From Streptococcus parauberis NCFD 2020 (lineage in GTDB: Bacteria; Bacillota; Bacilli; Lactobacillales; Streptococcaceae), in assembly GCF_000187935.1 (NCBI RefSeq), contig NZ_AEUT02000001.1, positions 1,302,001 to 1,366,000 of the forward strand: DNA of 64,000 bases, read 5' to 3'. The translations under genes and the position numbers were made by a program. The notes beneath the pieces were generated by a model. It saw nothing but the letters and a program-made list of their open reading frames with translations, was not told the DNA's origin and searched no databases. Of the stretch, positions 8,688-17,789 are shown one piece after another; the first letter of the stretch is position 1, and every line of letters begins with the position of its first letter.

Positions 8688-9750
8688 ATATAAACAAGGT
8701 AATTAATTTAATAATAAGAGGCATAATAATCACAGTATAAAGTGTTCGACTGATTTGAATTCCAGCAATTTTAGGCATATCTCCACCTAATTCACCAGCT
8801 AGTAGTGAGATATCCGTTGCCCCTGCAGGGGATGAAGCAAACAAAGCTGACTGAATATCTAAAAAACCACGCTTATACATAATATATCCAAAGACACCAT
8901 TTATTATCATATAACTGGATAATAAAAGAATTATTGGAATAATGAGATGAATCATTTGTAAGAAACTTTCGTGGGTGAAATTACATCCAATTAAAGAACC
9001 CGCACATATCTGCGCAATATATCTGATATAGGGATGTAGTTGTTTTGTATCTCGCTTTACCTTCAGAGCTGATGAAAAAAGCAAAGAGATAATGAGGGCC
9101 CCTACTGGTAATCCGCTCCATTCGCCAATCAGACCGCCAATTGTCGAAATCACCAAGATTAGCAAATCATTGGTTAGTCTATTCTGCTTGCGTAAGCTTA
9201 GTTCCTTCACTTCTTTGATAGATTCATTTTGTTGTCTTGGGATTTGTCGCAATTCCGGTGCAAAACGATTCGTAATAAAACCAACCCAATTGGGTAAAAT
9301 AAGTAATATCCCGACTAATCTGACGGTTTGCATAGTAGCCACAGTGTCCGCTTTCGCTCCCATATCAATTGCCATTAACGAGACGTCAACAATCCCCCCA
9401 GGTAGGCAAGAAAGAAAAGCTGTGACAGCATCCATTTTGAAAAATACTATCAAAATGGTCCCAAGAACCAACATATTTAACGTAAAAAGAGTCATTAATC
9501 CAGCAATAGCTTTACCTAATTTGGGTAGATTGAGAAAATCTTCTTTACTCACATTCTGTCCAATATAAGCACCACTGATTATCTGGGCAAAGAGCTTCAT
9601 CGAATGGACTGTTCCCATCTGACCTGTTGTAACAGACAAGAGGGCTACTGCTAACATACTCCCAATCATAAAAGGTGCTGGAATGGTCAACTTCTTGGCT
9701 ATCATTCCGCCGAGCAAACCAACTGTGACTGTATAAAATACTATAACCAT
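8686..9750 (-). CDS. AbrB-family (AbrB duplication domain) membrane protein
   Basis: A 354-residue polytopic membrane protein with two similar halves. Each has the family pattern of a hydrophobic opening (IPAPFMIGSMLAV; LPVGALIISLLFSS) and a proline/glycine-rich loop, LSCLPGGIVDVSLMA in half one and SSPAGATDISLLA in half two. This is the AbrB duplication domain found in putative transporters, often annotated as ammonia monooxygenase or AbrB regulator. It is inserted on the opposite strand between citG and citC. Its location suggests organic acid or product export, but the function is not known. Confidence 0.75.
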   Translation of the reverse strand: MVIVFYTVTVGLLGGMIAKKLTIPAPFMIGSMLAVALLSVTTGQMGTVHSMKLFAQIISGAYIGQNVSKEDFLNLPKLGKAIAGLMTLFTLNMLVLGTILIVFFKMDAVTAFLSCLPGGIVDVSLMAIDMGAKADTVATMQTVRLVGILLILPNWVGFITNRFAPELRQIPRQQNESIKEVKELSLRKQNRLTNDLLILVISTIGGLIGEWSGLPVGALIISLLFSSALKVKRDTKQLHPYIRYIAQICAGSLIGCNFTHESFLQMIHLIIPIILLLSSYMIINGVFGYIMYKRGFLDIQSALFASSPAGATDISLLAGELGGDMPKIAGIQISRTLYTVIIMPLIIKLITLFI

Positions 9751-10042
9751 TTTTCCCTTTCTACTTTTTTCATGACATTTACAATAGTAACAGTATACAC
9801 CAATGCATCCTAAAAACCTAGCTCATTATTTTGACTATTACTGGGCAATCAAAAGAAAATATGAATTTCTACTTATAACTCCTTATATTATAATAAAGAA
9901 GTAAAATGTTCTTTTACTGTTTTTATAGCTCTCATTTATGATTCGACATGTTTTTTTATTTTTAGATGTGTATAATTAAGATATAAGTTGTCTATATTTA
10001 AATAGACTTAGTCAATTTAAGCTATCAAGGAAAGGAACTCAT

Positions 10043-11092
10043 ATGCCACATTTTACTGTTTCACAAATTTTTACTTTTGATAAAGTAAACCAAGCAAAAG
10101 TAACTCAATTACTTGAAGATGCTGGTATAAAACGTGATGCCAATCTTGATTACACTTGTGGCATTTTTGAAGAGGATGGAACCCTAATTGCCACGGGAAG
10201 TTTGTTTGTAAATACATTACGCTGTTTCGCTGTATGTAAAAGGTATACCGGTGAAGGCCTCCTAAACCAAATAATAACACATTTAATTTCCGTTCAGTTT
10301 GAGAGAGGTAACACACATTTATTTGTATACACCAAACCCGAATCCAGCAAATTTTTTAAAGACTTGGGCTTCTATCCCATTGCCGAAATTCCAAATTTAG
10401 TTACTTTTATGGAGAATCGCCGAGCAGGTTTTAGTGATTACCTCAAAAAACTAGTAGCAGATGACAACAGAAACATTACTGATGCTGCCGCTATTGTTAT
10501 GAATGCTAATCCTTTTACCTTAGGACATTTACACCTGATAGAAAAAGCGGCCCGTGAGAACCAAGTAGTCCATCTATTTTTGGTGAGCGAAGACACAAGC
10601 TTAGTTCCCTTTGAAGTTCGCAAAGCACTTATCTTAGCAGGTACAAGTCACCTGACGAATATTATTTACCATGAAACAGGCTCTTATATCATTAGTCAAT
10701 CCACCTTTCCTTCGTATTTCCAAAAGGACAGCGAAAGTATCATAAAAAGCCAAGCTGAAGTCGACCTTAGCATCTTCACCAAAATTGCCAAGACACTCGA
10801 CATCACTAAGCGATATGTTGGTGAGGAGCCAAATAGTCTAGTAACTAATATCTACAATCAGGCTATGCAAGAAAAACTCCCTCAAATGGGTATTGATTGT
10901 ATAGTTATCCCTAGACTAAGTATTGATGGCGAGATTGTTAGTGCTTCAACTGTTCGACAACTGATAAAAGAAGATAATCTAGAAGCTATTAAAAAATTTG
11001 TTCCTGAAAGTACTTATCAGTATTTTAAATCAAGCCAAGCAAGTGAGATTATTCGTAACATTCAACATGAGACCAATGTTATCCATTATTAA
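10043..11092 (+). CDS. citC: [Citrate (pro-3S)-lyase] ligase CitC
   Basis: CitC acetylates the CitD prosthetic group using ATP and acetate, switching citrate lyase on. The 349-residue protein has an N-terminal GNAT-like domain (residues 1-120) and a C-terminal nucleotidyltransferase domain. The latter contains NANPFTLGHLHLIEKA, the (T/H)xGH nucleotide-binding motif, at about residue 155, and IDGEIVSASTVRQL near the end, the ISSTxIR-equivalent. The SD AAAGGAA precedes the ATG. It is detached from citDEF and follows its own roughly 290-nt promoter region, which has TATAAT near 9972. Confidence 0.93.
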   Translation: MPHFTVSQIFTFDKVNQAKVTQLLEDAGIKRDANLDYTCGIFEEDGTLIATGSLFVNTLRCFAVCKRYTGEGLLNQIITHLISVQFERGNTHLFVYTKPESSKFFKDLGFYPIAEIPNLVTFMENRRAGFSDYLKKLVADDNRNITDAAAIVMNANPFTLGHLHLIEKAARENQVVHLFLVSEDTSLVPFEVRKALILAGTSHLTNIIYHETGSYIISQSTFPSYFQKDSESIIKSQAEVDLSIFTKIAKTLDITKRYVGEEPNSLVTNIYNQAMQEKLPQMGIDCIVIPRLSIDGEIVSASTVRQLIKEDNLEAIKKFVPESTYQYFKSSQASEIIRNIQHETNVIHY

Positions 11093-11102
11093 GAATTAAA
11101 AA

Positions 11103-11142
11103 CACCATTTTCAACTTCACAGGATTGAAAATGGTGCTTTAT
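11103..11142 (+). terminator. Terminator after citC
   Basis: CACCATTTTCAA at 11103 pairs with TTGAAAATGGTG ending at 11136 and is followed by CTTTATT. It closes citC before the LysR gene. Confidence 0.85.
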
Positions 11143-11224
11143 TACTAAATAACCTATAAAGGTTTAACATAAATTAGGAGGATTTCTTACTTTCAAAAAA
11201 GTAATGAAAAAAGGTTTGTAAACT

Positions 11225-12130
11225 ATGGAAATTAAAGATATTGAATATGTCAAAGCAATCCTAGATAAGGGAAGTGTCACTAAAGCAGCTGAAGCACTCT
11301 ATATCACTCAGCCCTCATTGAGTACTTACTTAAAGAACATGAATAGTAGACTTGGCTTTGACGTTTTTGTGCAACATGGTAAAAAATTTGAACTAAGCTA
11401 TTTGGGAGAAGAATTCCTAAAATACGGTCTTGAGATATTAAAAATAAAAGGAGATTTTGAAGATCGTCTCCAGATTATCCAAAACAATCAATTTGGTCGC
11501 TTAAAAATTGCAATTCCTCTTCTAAGAAGTTCTTATCTAGTACCTGTCTTACTTCCAAAATTTAAAAAACTATACCCAAATGTAGAAATTATATTGAATG
11601 AATCATCATCCGCAAAATTTACACAACTATTAGAGAACGGAGATGTTGATATTGCTCTGATGAATCGTATTGAAACAAATCAATATCTACATAGTGAACA
11701 AATAAAAGCTGAAGAAATGCTTATTGCTTTGCCAACAAAGCACTCCCTTTGTAAAAAAATTGCAAATAATCAAAATCAAAATTTTCCAATTATGGATCTT
11801 AATCTACTAGAAAACGAACTCTTTATCCTACATCAACCTGACCAATTTTCTCGACAAGTATCAGATCAAATTTTTGCTATGCACCATTTCAAGCCTAAAC
11901 ATGTACTTGCAACAAGAAATATTGAAACAGCTTCAAATCTTGTTGCAAATAATTTAGGAGTTTGTTTTATCAATAGTAGTCATTCAAAACACATTATGAT
12001 GACTGACAAGATTACATTTTTTTCTTTAAAAATTCCATTTTATGTTGATTTAATTGTTGCTTATCGTAAGCATCGTCAATTACCAACCTATGCTCAAGCA
12101 TTTATTGATATCTGTAAAGAAACAATTTAA
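11225..12130 (+). CDS. LysR-family regulator of the PrpD/PrpF/CitMHS cluster
   Basis: A 301-residue LysR-type regulator. The N-terminal winged helix spans residues 1-60 (DIEYVKAILDKGSVTKAAEAL, then YITQPSLSTYLKNM), and an effector-binding domain follows (GRLKIAIPLLRSSYLVPVL onward). Its stop overlaps the stop of the convergent CitMHS gene by 4 nt, which places it as the dedicated regulator of the minus-strand cluster 12127-16015. LysR regulators normally respond to a pathway metabolite, here probably a tricarboxylate (inference). The SD is weak (AAAGG about 10 nt upstream), and an in-frame TAA three codons before the ATG rules out a longer start. Confidence 0.85.
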   Translation: MEIKDIEYVKAILDKGSVTKAAEALYITQPSLSTYLKNMNSRLGFDVFVQHGKKFELSYLGEEFLKYGLEILKIKGDFEDRLQIIQNNQFGRLKIAIPLLRSSYLVPVLLPKFKKLYPNVEIILNESSSAKFTQLLENGDVDIALMNRIETNQYLHSEQIKAEEMLIALPTKHSLCKKIANNQNQNFPIMDLNLLENELFILHQPDQFSRQVSDQIFAMHHFKPKHVLATRNIETASNLVANNLGVCFINSSHSKHIMMTDKITFFSLKIPFYVDLIVAYRKHRQLPTYAQAFIDICKETI

Positions 12131-13485
12131 ATAGGAATTGCACCAGTAAGAATTGCTATTGTTAATTGTAAAGCAAAACTAATAAAGCCCCATTTGAGAT
12201 ATTCTTTTTGATAGTCAACAAAACTTACTTCAGTTCGGTCAACCAAGACATAAAGGAAGGCTACTAGTGGACTAGCAAAACGAATAGCTTGTCCCATAAG
12301 AGAGGCCACACCAATCTCAACCGGTGTTGCACCATAACTATAAGCGATTGGTGCAATTACTGGTAAAATCCCGAAGTAGAAGGCATCGTTTGGTAAAAAG
12401 AATAGTCCAGGTAAAGAAATTAACGCTAAAATTAATGGAATATAGCCACCAAGACTTTCAGGAATCATGGAAACTAACTGTGTCGCAATGGCACTACTCA
12501 TTCCTGATCCATTTAAAATACCCATGATTACACCAGCACCAAATACAAGAGAAACTGGTCCTAATGCCTCTGCTCCATTTGCAAGAAGTCGTGAGTTTTG
12601 TAAATTTAAATCTTTATAGTTAACCATCAAGGCAATTCCCGTTCCTATTAAGAAAAGGATCCCTCCGTTAATCACATCCATGATTAAGAGAACCATAATG
12701 GCAATTGTTAGTGCCAAGTTAAATACGATTAGTTTAGGTCGTTTGTAGTCAATATTATTTAATGTCACATCATCAATAATGTGCTTGGTTTCGTCCTCAG
12801 AGAGAATACCCATACCTTTTTTATAACCAAGTCTTTTTCTTTCTTTTTTTCCATAAGTATAAGCTTGGAAAATACAAAGTAAAGCGGCCGCAAACATTCC
12901 TGGCAAGACTGGAAGGAGGAATTCTTTTGGTCCTATATTTAAAACTGGCATCGCACGCGCCATTGGTCCACTCCATGGAACCAAGTTCATTACAGAATTA
13001 CCAAACCCAATAATAGCTGCTAAGTAAATCTGTTTCATTCCCATTTTTTTATACATCAATAACATGGCAGCAGTTACAATCAAAACTGTAGTTGTACCAT
13101 CACCATCAAGTGAAACAGCTAAAGTGATTAATGCTGACGCAATGGTGATTTTCATCGGGTCACCTTTTGCCCATTTAATCATGTATACAGCTAAGGGATC
13201 AAAAAGACCAACATCTAACATTACTGAGAAATATAAAATAGCAAATAATAGCAAAGTGATTGTCGGTGCAACCCCGGCTGTTATTTTCCCAGCATCACCT
13301 GCTTTAAAGTAGAGTCCTTCAAAAATCCATTTAAAGGCATCTAAAATTGGTGTATTTGTAGCAATGGCTGCTATGATACCAAATACTACTGGTACTAGAA
13401 CTAAACCATTAAATGGCGTCACCTTTTTAGTCAGTAACAAGACCATAAAGGTGAGAATCATAAGATAACCTAATATTGCGAGCAT
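12127..13485 (-). CDS. CitMHS-family tricarboxylate transporter (second copy)
   Basis: A 452-residue CitMHS transporter with FAILYFSVMLDVGLFDP, LDGDGTTTVLIV, NLVPWSGPMARAMPV and FFLPNDAFYFGILPV, paralogous to the protein at 5537-6940. It is the distal gene of prpD-prpF-permease, with only 3 nt between the prpF stop and its ATG. Retention of two CitMHS proteins so close together, one tied to citrate lyase and one to PrpD/PrpF, suggests different substrates such as citrate versus aconitate or another tricarboxylate. The substrate cannot be read from the sequence. Confidence 0.85.
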   Translation of the reverse strand: MLAILGYLMILTFMVLLLTKKVTPFNGLVLVPVVFGIIAAIATNTPILDAFKWIFEGLYFKAGDAGKITAGVAPTITLLLFAILYFSVMLDVGLFDPLAVYMIKWAKGDPMKITIASALITLAVSLDGDGTTTVLIVTAAMLLMYKKMGMKQIYLAAIIGFGNSVMNLVPWSGPMARAMPVLNIGPKEFLLPVLPGMFAAALLCIFQAYTYGKKERKRLGYKKGMGILSEDETKHIIDDVTLNNIDYKRPKLIVFNLALTIAIMVLLIMDVINGGILFLIGTGIALMVNYKDLNLQNSRLLANGAEALGPVSLVFGAGVIMGILNGSGMSSAIATQLVSMIPESLGGYIPLILALISLPGLFFLPNDAFYFGILPVIAPIAYSYGATPVEIGVASLMGQAIRFASPLVAFLYVLVDRTEVSFVDYQKEYLKWGFISFALQLTIAILTGAIPI

Positions 13486-13488
13486 AAA

Positions 13489-14631
13489 TTATGCCTCCTC
13501 GATGTATGCAGTACCAACCATCAACTTACGAGCAGTTCTGTAGCTGGAAACTGATTCTATAGTTGTATTTTTATTTTCTGTTTTTGTTTTGATTGAAACA
13601 GTAATCATGCCACTGCTATGACCAATTTCCAAAACTTGTCCACTCCTACTTGTTTCTTCAAGTAATTCGTGTACAAGTGTCCCTTTAATTTGATAAGCCG
13701 CACCAGTACATAAAGCTCCTGTTAGAGCAATAGACTTGTGTGCTTTTTGCATACTCATCATTCTTACACTTAAATCATAATCTGATGCCAAAATTTCATG
13801 GCCTTCGGTAGAATGATAATCTTGGGCTTCTGAAATAATTGTCATTTTGGGAACACCGGGTGTGACAGTGGCACTGATTTTATAATCATCTATAATCCCC
13901 ATTAATACTGCAGCTTTACCACGAATTTCTTCAAGTTTAGCTAATAAAACAGGATCACTATCAATTTCTTCAGGCGTCTCTGTTCCAATCAATTTTATTT
14001 CATCAGATTTCAAATATACTAATGGATTAGCTGCATCAACGATTGATACTGTCACAGTTTGTCCATCTTCCAATGTGATGTGATCTTTTACGTTACCAGT
14101 TGGTAATATGTTACCTGAAAAAGCACCTGATGGATCTAAAAACTCTAATTCAATTTTTAATCCCTTACCTGGTACCCCAGAAATCTCAAAATCTCCTTCG
14201 TAAGTCAGTTTGCCATTTGGTGTCGGAATGTACTCATTTATCACTTTTTTCGTATTTGTATTATACACTCTTACTTTAGTTATTGGAGTAGAAATGGATA
14301 CCAAATCATTTTCAATGGCATAAATACCAACTGCTGAAGAGATATTCCCGCAGTTTCCTGAATAGGAAACCACAGGTTTATCAACAGAAACTTGAGCAAA
14401 AGTATAATTGACGTCCCAATCTTCTTTTTCTTCTTTTGAAATAATTGCCACTTTGCTTGTAGTAGACACAGCGCCACCTAGTCCATTTATTTGTCTAGTA
14501 TCTGGACTACCCATCAATTTTAATAAAATCAGATTCCGCTCTTCCAAGTTTTCAGGAAGAAGGGATTCATTGATAAACAGACCTTTACTGGTTCCACCTC
14601 TATAAATACTTACAGGTATTTCTCTTAACAT
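13489..14631 (-). CDS. PrpF-family isomerase (aconitate/methylaconitate isomerase-like)
   Basis: A 380-residue PrpF-family protein of the diaminopimelate-epimerase fold. Signatures are the opening IPVSIYRGGTSKGLFI, GSPDTRQINGLGGAVSTTSKV, the cysteine motif YSGNCGNISSAVG at about residue 90, and MQKAHKSIALTGALCTGAA near residue 295 with the conserved lysine. Characterised relatives move a double bond or cis/trans-isomerise aconitate-type acids: methylaconitate isomerase PrpF, the tautomerase GalD and, as I recall, aconitate delta-isomerase. No AcnD or methylcitrate synthase gene accompanies it, so a propionate pathway is unlikely. I infer action on a trans/cis-aconitate-like substrate. Confidence 0.8.
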   Translation of the reverse strand: MLREIPVSIYRGGTSKGLFINESLLPENLEERNLILLKLMGSPDTRQINGLGGAVSTTSKVAIISKEEKEDWDVNYTFAQVSVDKPVVSYSGNCGNISSAVGIYAIENDLVSISTPITKVRVYNTNTKKVINEYIPTPNGKLTYEGDFEISGVPGKGLKIELEFLDPSGAFSGNILPTGNVKDHITLEDGQTVTVSIVDAANPLVYLKSDEIKLIGTETPEEIDSDPVLLAKLEEIRGKAAVLMGIIDDYKISATVTPGVPKMTIISEAQDYHSTEGHEILASDYDLSVRMMSMQKAHKSIALTGALCTGAAYQIKGTLVHELLEETSRSGQVLEIGHSSGMITVSIKTKTENKNTTIESVSSYRTARKLMVGTAYIEEA

Positions 14632-14650
14632 AGTGTTAACCTTTCATCCT

Positions 14651-16015
14651 TTAGATTTTAGCTAGTAGATCAGTTAATTCTGTAATTTCAATATTTTCAA
14701 TATTTTCAATTGTCTTAGCAATATTTGAAGCTAATTCTGCATCAATATTTGTTGTAAGTAAATTATATTTTTCTAGTAATACATCCCAACTTGCAGGTCG
14801 AGAAGTAAATCCTTGATAATCATCTTTATTCACTACATAAACTTGGCCATCATTAGTTTCAATTTCAAGCTTAATTGCCATTTCTTTAGGGAATCGTTGA
14901 CTAAATTCTGGATTTTCTTTAACTGTAACTTTTTGTAACAAGTTTTGAATATCATCTTTAAGAATACGGTCTTGTTCATATTGTGCTGGTAATACTTGAC
15001 CATCTAGGTACGCTGCAGATAGCATATATGGTAGGGAATGGTCTGCTTCTTCTTTCAGACGAATTTGTTTTTTATCTCCCTCTTCACCACCACCAATAAT
15101 ATGGAAAGCTACATCAAATGTATCTAAGCGAATCTCTTTAATATCTTCCGCTGGAATATTTTTCTCATTTTTAAATTCAATGAGTCCTTCAATTGAAGAT
15201 TGCGAATGGATTTCCGCATTATAACGTTTGATAATTGTGCCAAGGACACGATCTAATCCTTCACGTTCCCAATCAATATCAAACTTACCAGCAATTGTCT
15301 CATAGAATCCTTTATTTCCTTCAAAAACCTCACGAGGACCTGTAATATCATATTTAGCAAGCAATGCTGAAGACATTGCTCCACGTGCTGTATTAGGTGC
15401 TGCTAAGCCTTTCCAGTTTGATAATTCACCTGTACGAGTTACACGGAGTGAGTTGTAACTTGTTCCTGAAATAGCAATGGCATTAGCAATTTGTTTCGCA
15501 TCAAGTCCAAGAGCTTTTGCTGCGCCCGCTGCTGCTCCATAAGCCTCTTGTACGGTATGGTCAAAGCCATGTTTACGAACTGGAGCTTCATCAGAAAGTC
15601 GACATTGAATTTGGTAAGCAATAGCTAGGCCTAATAGGAAATCTTTACCATTTCCTTTGTTATGTTCTGTAGCTGCCAATACAGCCGATATATTATCTGA
15701 TGGGTGACACGTTTCACCTTTAGCTAGGTAAGAATCATTATAATCTAAATAGCGAATTGCTGCTCCGTTAAAGAGTGCCGCATTGTCCGGTGTAGTTTTC
15801 CCTCCACCAATCATTGTAACAGATCCATCATTAGTTAAATCATGAGTCATTGTTTGAATACTTTTAATAGTTGTACTATCTAGAGCACCAATAGCACAGC
15901 CTACGGCATCAAGCACACGTCCTTTTAATGCTTCAATTTCTTCTTTAGATAAATCTTCAAATGATTTTCCAGCTACCCATAGTCCCATTTGTTCTACGAC
16001 TGTTAAATTTTCCAT
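14651..16015 (-). CDS. MmgE/PrpD-family dehydratase
   Basis: A 454-residue MmgE/PrpD protein, full length. Visible features are RVLDAVGCAIGALDS near residue 33, NGAAIRYLDYNDSYLAKGETCHPSDN around residue 85-110 (the conserved D-N-D and HPSD region of the active site), GAAAGAAKALGLD and a C-terminal domain after about residue 270. Family members dehydrate 2-methylcitrate, hydrate cis-aconitate as a side activity, or decarboxylate cis-aconitate. It is first in the minus-strand operon prpD-prpF-permease. SD AGAGG is 8 nt before the ATG. The neighbouring citrate lyase makes citrate a plausible product (inference). Confidence 0.85.
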   Translation of the reverse strand: MENLTVVEQMGLWVAGKSFEDLSKEEIEALKGRVLDAVGCAIGALDSTTIKSIQTMTHDLTNDGSVTMIGGGKTTPDNAALFNGAAIRYLDYNDSYLAKGETCHPSDNISAVLAATEHNKGNGKDFLLGLAIAYQIQCRLSDEAPVRKHGFDHTVQEAYGAAAGAAKALGLDAKQIANAIAISGTSYNSLRVTRTGELSNWKGLAAPNTARGAMSSALLAKYDITGPREVFEGNKGFYETIAGKFDIDWEREGLDRVLGTIIKRYNAEIHSQSSIEGLIEFKNEKNIPAEDIKEIRLDTFDVAFHIIGGGEEGDKKQIRLKEEADHSLPYMLSAAYLDGQVLPAQYEQDRILKDDIQNLLQKVTVKENPEFSQRFPKEMAIKLEIETNDGQVYVVNKDDYQGFTSRPASWDVLLEKYNLLTTNIDAELASNIAKTIENIENIEITELTDLLAKI

Positions 16016-16102
16016 GATTTATACCTCTATTATTTTTTTGTTAATTCAAGTTTAACGTAAACGCATACATTTAACAAATTGATAATTAATATGATAAATA
16101 TA

Positions 16103-16145
16103 GCTCTATTCAATGAAAATAATGAATATTTTCATTGAATAGAGC
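16103..16145. promoter_or_regulatory. Long perfect palindrome upstream of the prpD operon
   Basis: Two 18-bp perfect arms (GCTCTATTCAATGAAAAT at 16103-16120, complement at 16128-16145) flank a 7-nt loop, 88 nt upstream of the prpD-family ATG. No T run follows on the minus strand, so it is not an obvious terminator. It could be an operator for the LysR protein or an RNA hairpin in the leader. The interval to the gene also holds a degenerate cre-like sequence near 16045-16065. Confidence 0.5.
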
Positions 16146-16243
16146 ATTAGCACAGGCTAACACTAATTACTTAAAGAATTACTTCGTATTCAACTTAAAT
16201 AAGTAACTCAAACTAAGCAATATATTGAATTAATTTTCAAAAC

Positions 16244-16271
16244 AAAAAAACAAGCCATCGGCTTGTTTTTT
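16244..16271 (-). terminator. Terminator after the small membrane protein gene
   Basis: AAAACAAGCC-ATC-GGCTTGTTTT with A and T runs on either side, directly at the end of the 16270-16665 gene. Confidence 0.8.
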
Positions 16272-16665
16272 ATTCTTCTCTTCTCTTAATCTTATAAAGT
16301 TGGTGTCTTTTAAATAGACAAATGTAGATGCAAAAGACTAGCCAAAGAATAAAGATAGTTTCTTGATGGTGGGTGAAACATAAGGCTAAGCTTGTTAACA
16401 CGAGTAACATTAAGACATAGACGACCGAGCTAGCATTTGAGACAATAAGTTGGAGGTCGTTTGTCTCTTGATCATTGATGTAAAAAGTATTGCTAGTAAA
16501 ACCAAGGACATCTTTAATTCTTATTTGGTGCCTTCCTTTAGTTAAATCAAAGGTCAACACCTTCCCTATAATCAATTTCCCCTTTTTAATCTGATCAACT
16601 TCCAGGAAGAGTAAACCTCGATCATTGACTAGACTAACCTGTCTATGGATACTTACTCTTACCAT
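16270..16665 (-). CDS. Hypothetical protein with two C-terminal membrane segments
   Basis: I do not recognise this 131-residue protein. The first 80 residues look like a small beta-rich domain (VSIHRQVSLVNDRGLLFLEVD, then KGRHQIRIKDVLGF). It is followed by two adjacent hydrophobic helices (about residues 80-97 and 102-118) and a basic tail. It follows the lipoprotein gene on the same strand with a 35-nt gap, so the two may work together at the membrane. It ends at a terminator. Confidence 0.6.
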   Translation of the reverse strand: MVRVSIHRQVSLVNDRGLLFLEVDQIKKGKLIIGKVLTFDLTKGRHQIRIKDVLGFTSNTFYINDQETNDLQLIVSNASSVVYVLMLLVLTSLALCFTHHQETIFILWLVFCIYICLFKRHQLYKIKRREE

Positions 16666-16700
16666 ATGCTTCCTCCAGGCCCATCTGTGCTTTGGTTTTA

Positions 16701-17789
16701 TTAATATTTAATTCCACCTGTGAATGCTTTAACTAAATCTTTGTAAGAGTAGTTTAAATCTGCATCTGATGAATCAACAGTCCATTTTCCTGAATCAACA
16801 TCTTTTGAGATATTGATATCATAACCATCGCCAGACATGTATTTTGGTGTATTAATAGCTGCTGAATCATAACGACTTCCTAGGTTTTCTAAGATGTATT
16901 TTTCAGCTTCTTTATATTTTGTTTCGTAGTCAGCACTTGAATTGCCATGTTTTTCAACATAGTCATTAGCTAAACCTTCAAGGTCCATATCATCAAAGTT
17001 GATAACAGATGGTTTAACTGTGATAGTTGCTGATGTAGGAAGGTATGACTTAACAGTGTATTCCATTTTGGCACGTTTAGAGTTAGCATCCACATAACCT
17101 TTGGCAATTTTTTCAAGATCCGCATCACTTGGTTGATAGTAACGACATGAATCCTTGATATCTTTTTTGAATTCGTCCATATATTTCTTTTGGTCTTCTT
17201 CAATTTTGTTAGCTAATGTAAAGTCTTTTGATAATTTCTTATCTGCATTTTCTGCACCTGGCAAGAAAGTTTGTTTAACATAGCTGTCTACTAAATCTCT
17301 AATGTTTTCTGTATTATCTCTATATTTTTTTGCATTAACTTTGAGTTCAATTGGATCTGCTTTTTCAGAAGTGTTAGGATCAATTGTTAATTTATAACCT
17401 TTTTCACTCTTATCAACTTCAAAAACAACATATTCTGTTTTTGAGCGACCTTTTGATAATTTTTCATAGCCAATTGTTTTAAATTTGTTAGTTGAATCGT
17501 AAGCATGTTCTGGTTCTAAATCTTCATCCTCACTATTAAGTGTGATGTCTGACTCACTATAAGTTAGAGATTTGTCACCAGTATTTTTTAGTTTAAGTTG
17601 TAATGCTAAGAAGCCATTTTTACTACTTGAAGTTTTCATATCATATGGTTGTACGTATTCACCGTCAACGACTTTAACTTGTAAACCATTTGATGCAACG
17701 GTACCATCTTTAGTTTCTTTATTGCCACCACAAGCAGTTAATAAAAAGATTGACGATAATGTAACCATGCTAATTGCTAATTTTTTCAT
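16701..17789 (-). CDS. Lipoprotein with DUF4352/DUF5105-like domains
   Basis: A 362-residue secreted lipoprotein. The signal peptide ends in a lipobox with Cys20 (SSIFLLTACGGNK). Residues 35-150 resemble the immunoglobulin-like DUF4352 fold (LALQLKLKNTGDKSLTY, then ELKVNAKKY). The rest is helical and resembles the DUF5105-type region repeated in streptococcal lipoproteins. It sits outside the membrane and may bind something at the envelope. The function is unknown. It is probably co-transcribed with the downstream two-helix membrane protein gene. Confidence 0.75.
   Translation of the reverse strand: MKKLAISMVTLSSIFLLTACGGNKETKDGTVASNGLQVKVVDGEYVQPYDMKTSSSKNGFLALQLKLKNTGDKSLTYSESDITLNSEDEDLEPEHAYDSTNKFKTIGYEKLSKGRSKTEYVVFEVDKSEKGYKLTIDPNTSEKADPIELKVNAKKYRDNTENIRDLVDSYVKQTFLPGAENADKKLSKDFTLANKIEEDQKKYMDEFKKDIKDSCRYYQPSDADLEKIAKGYVDANSKRAKMEYTVKSYLPTSATITVKPSVINFDDMDLEGLANDYVEKHGNSSADYETKYKEAEKYILENLGSRYDSAAINTPKYMSGDGYDINISKDVDSGKWTVDSSDADLNYSYKDLVKAFTGGIKY

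Noticed and set aside
13489..16015. PrpF and PrpD as part of a methylcitrate (propionate) cycle
   Set aside because: No methylcitrate synthase, AcnD or methylisocitrate lyase gene is in the cluster, and the neighbours are citrate genes. The possibility remains only if those genes lie elsewhere.
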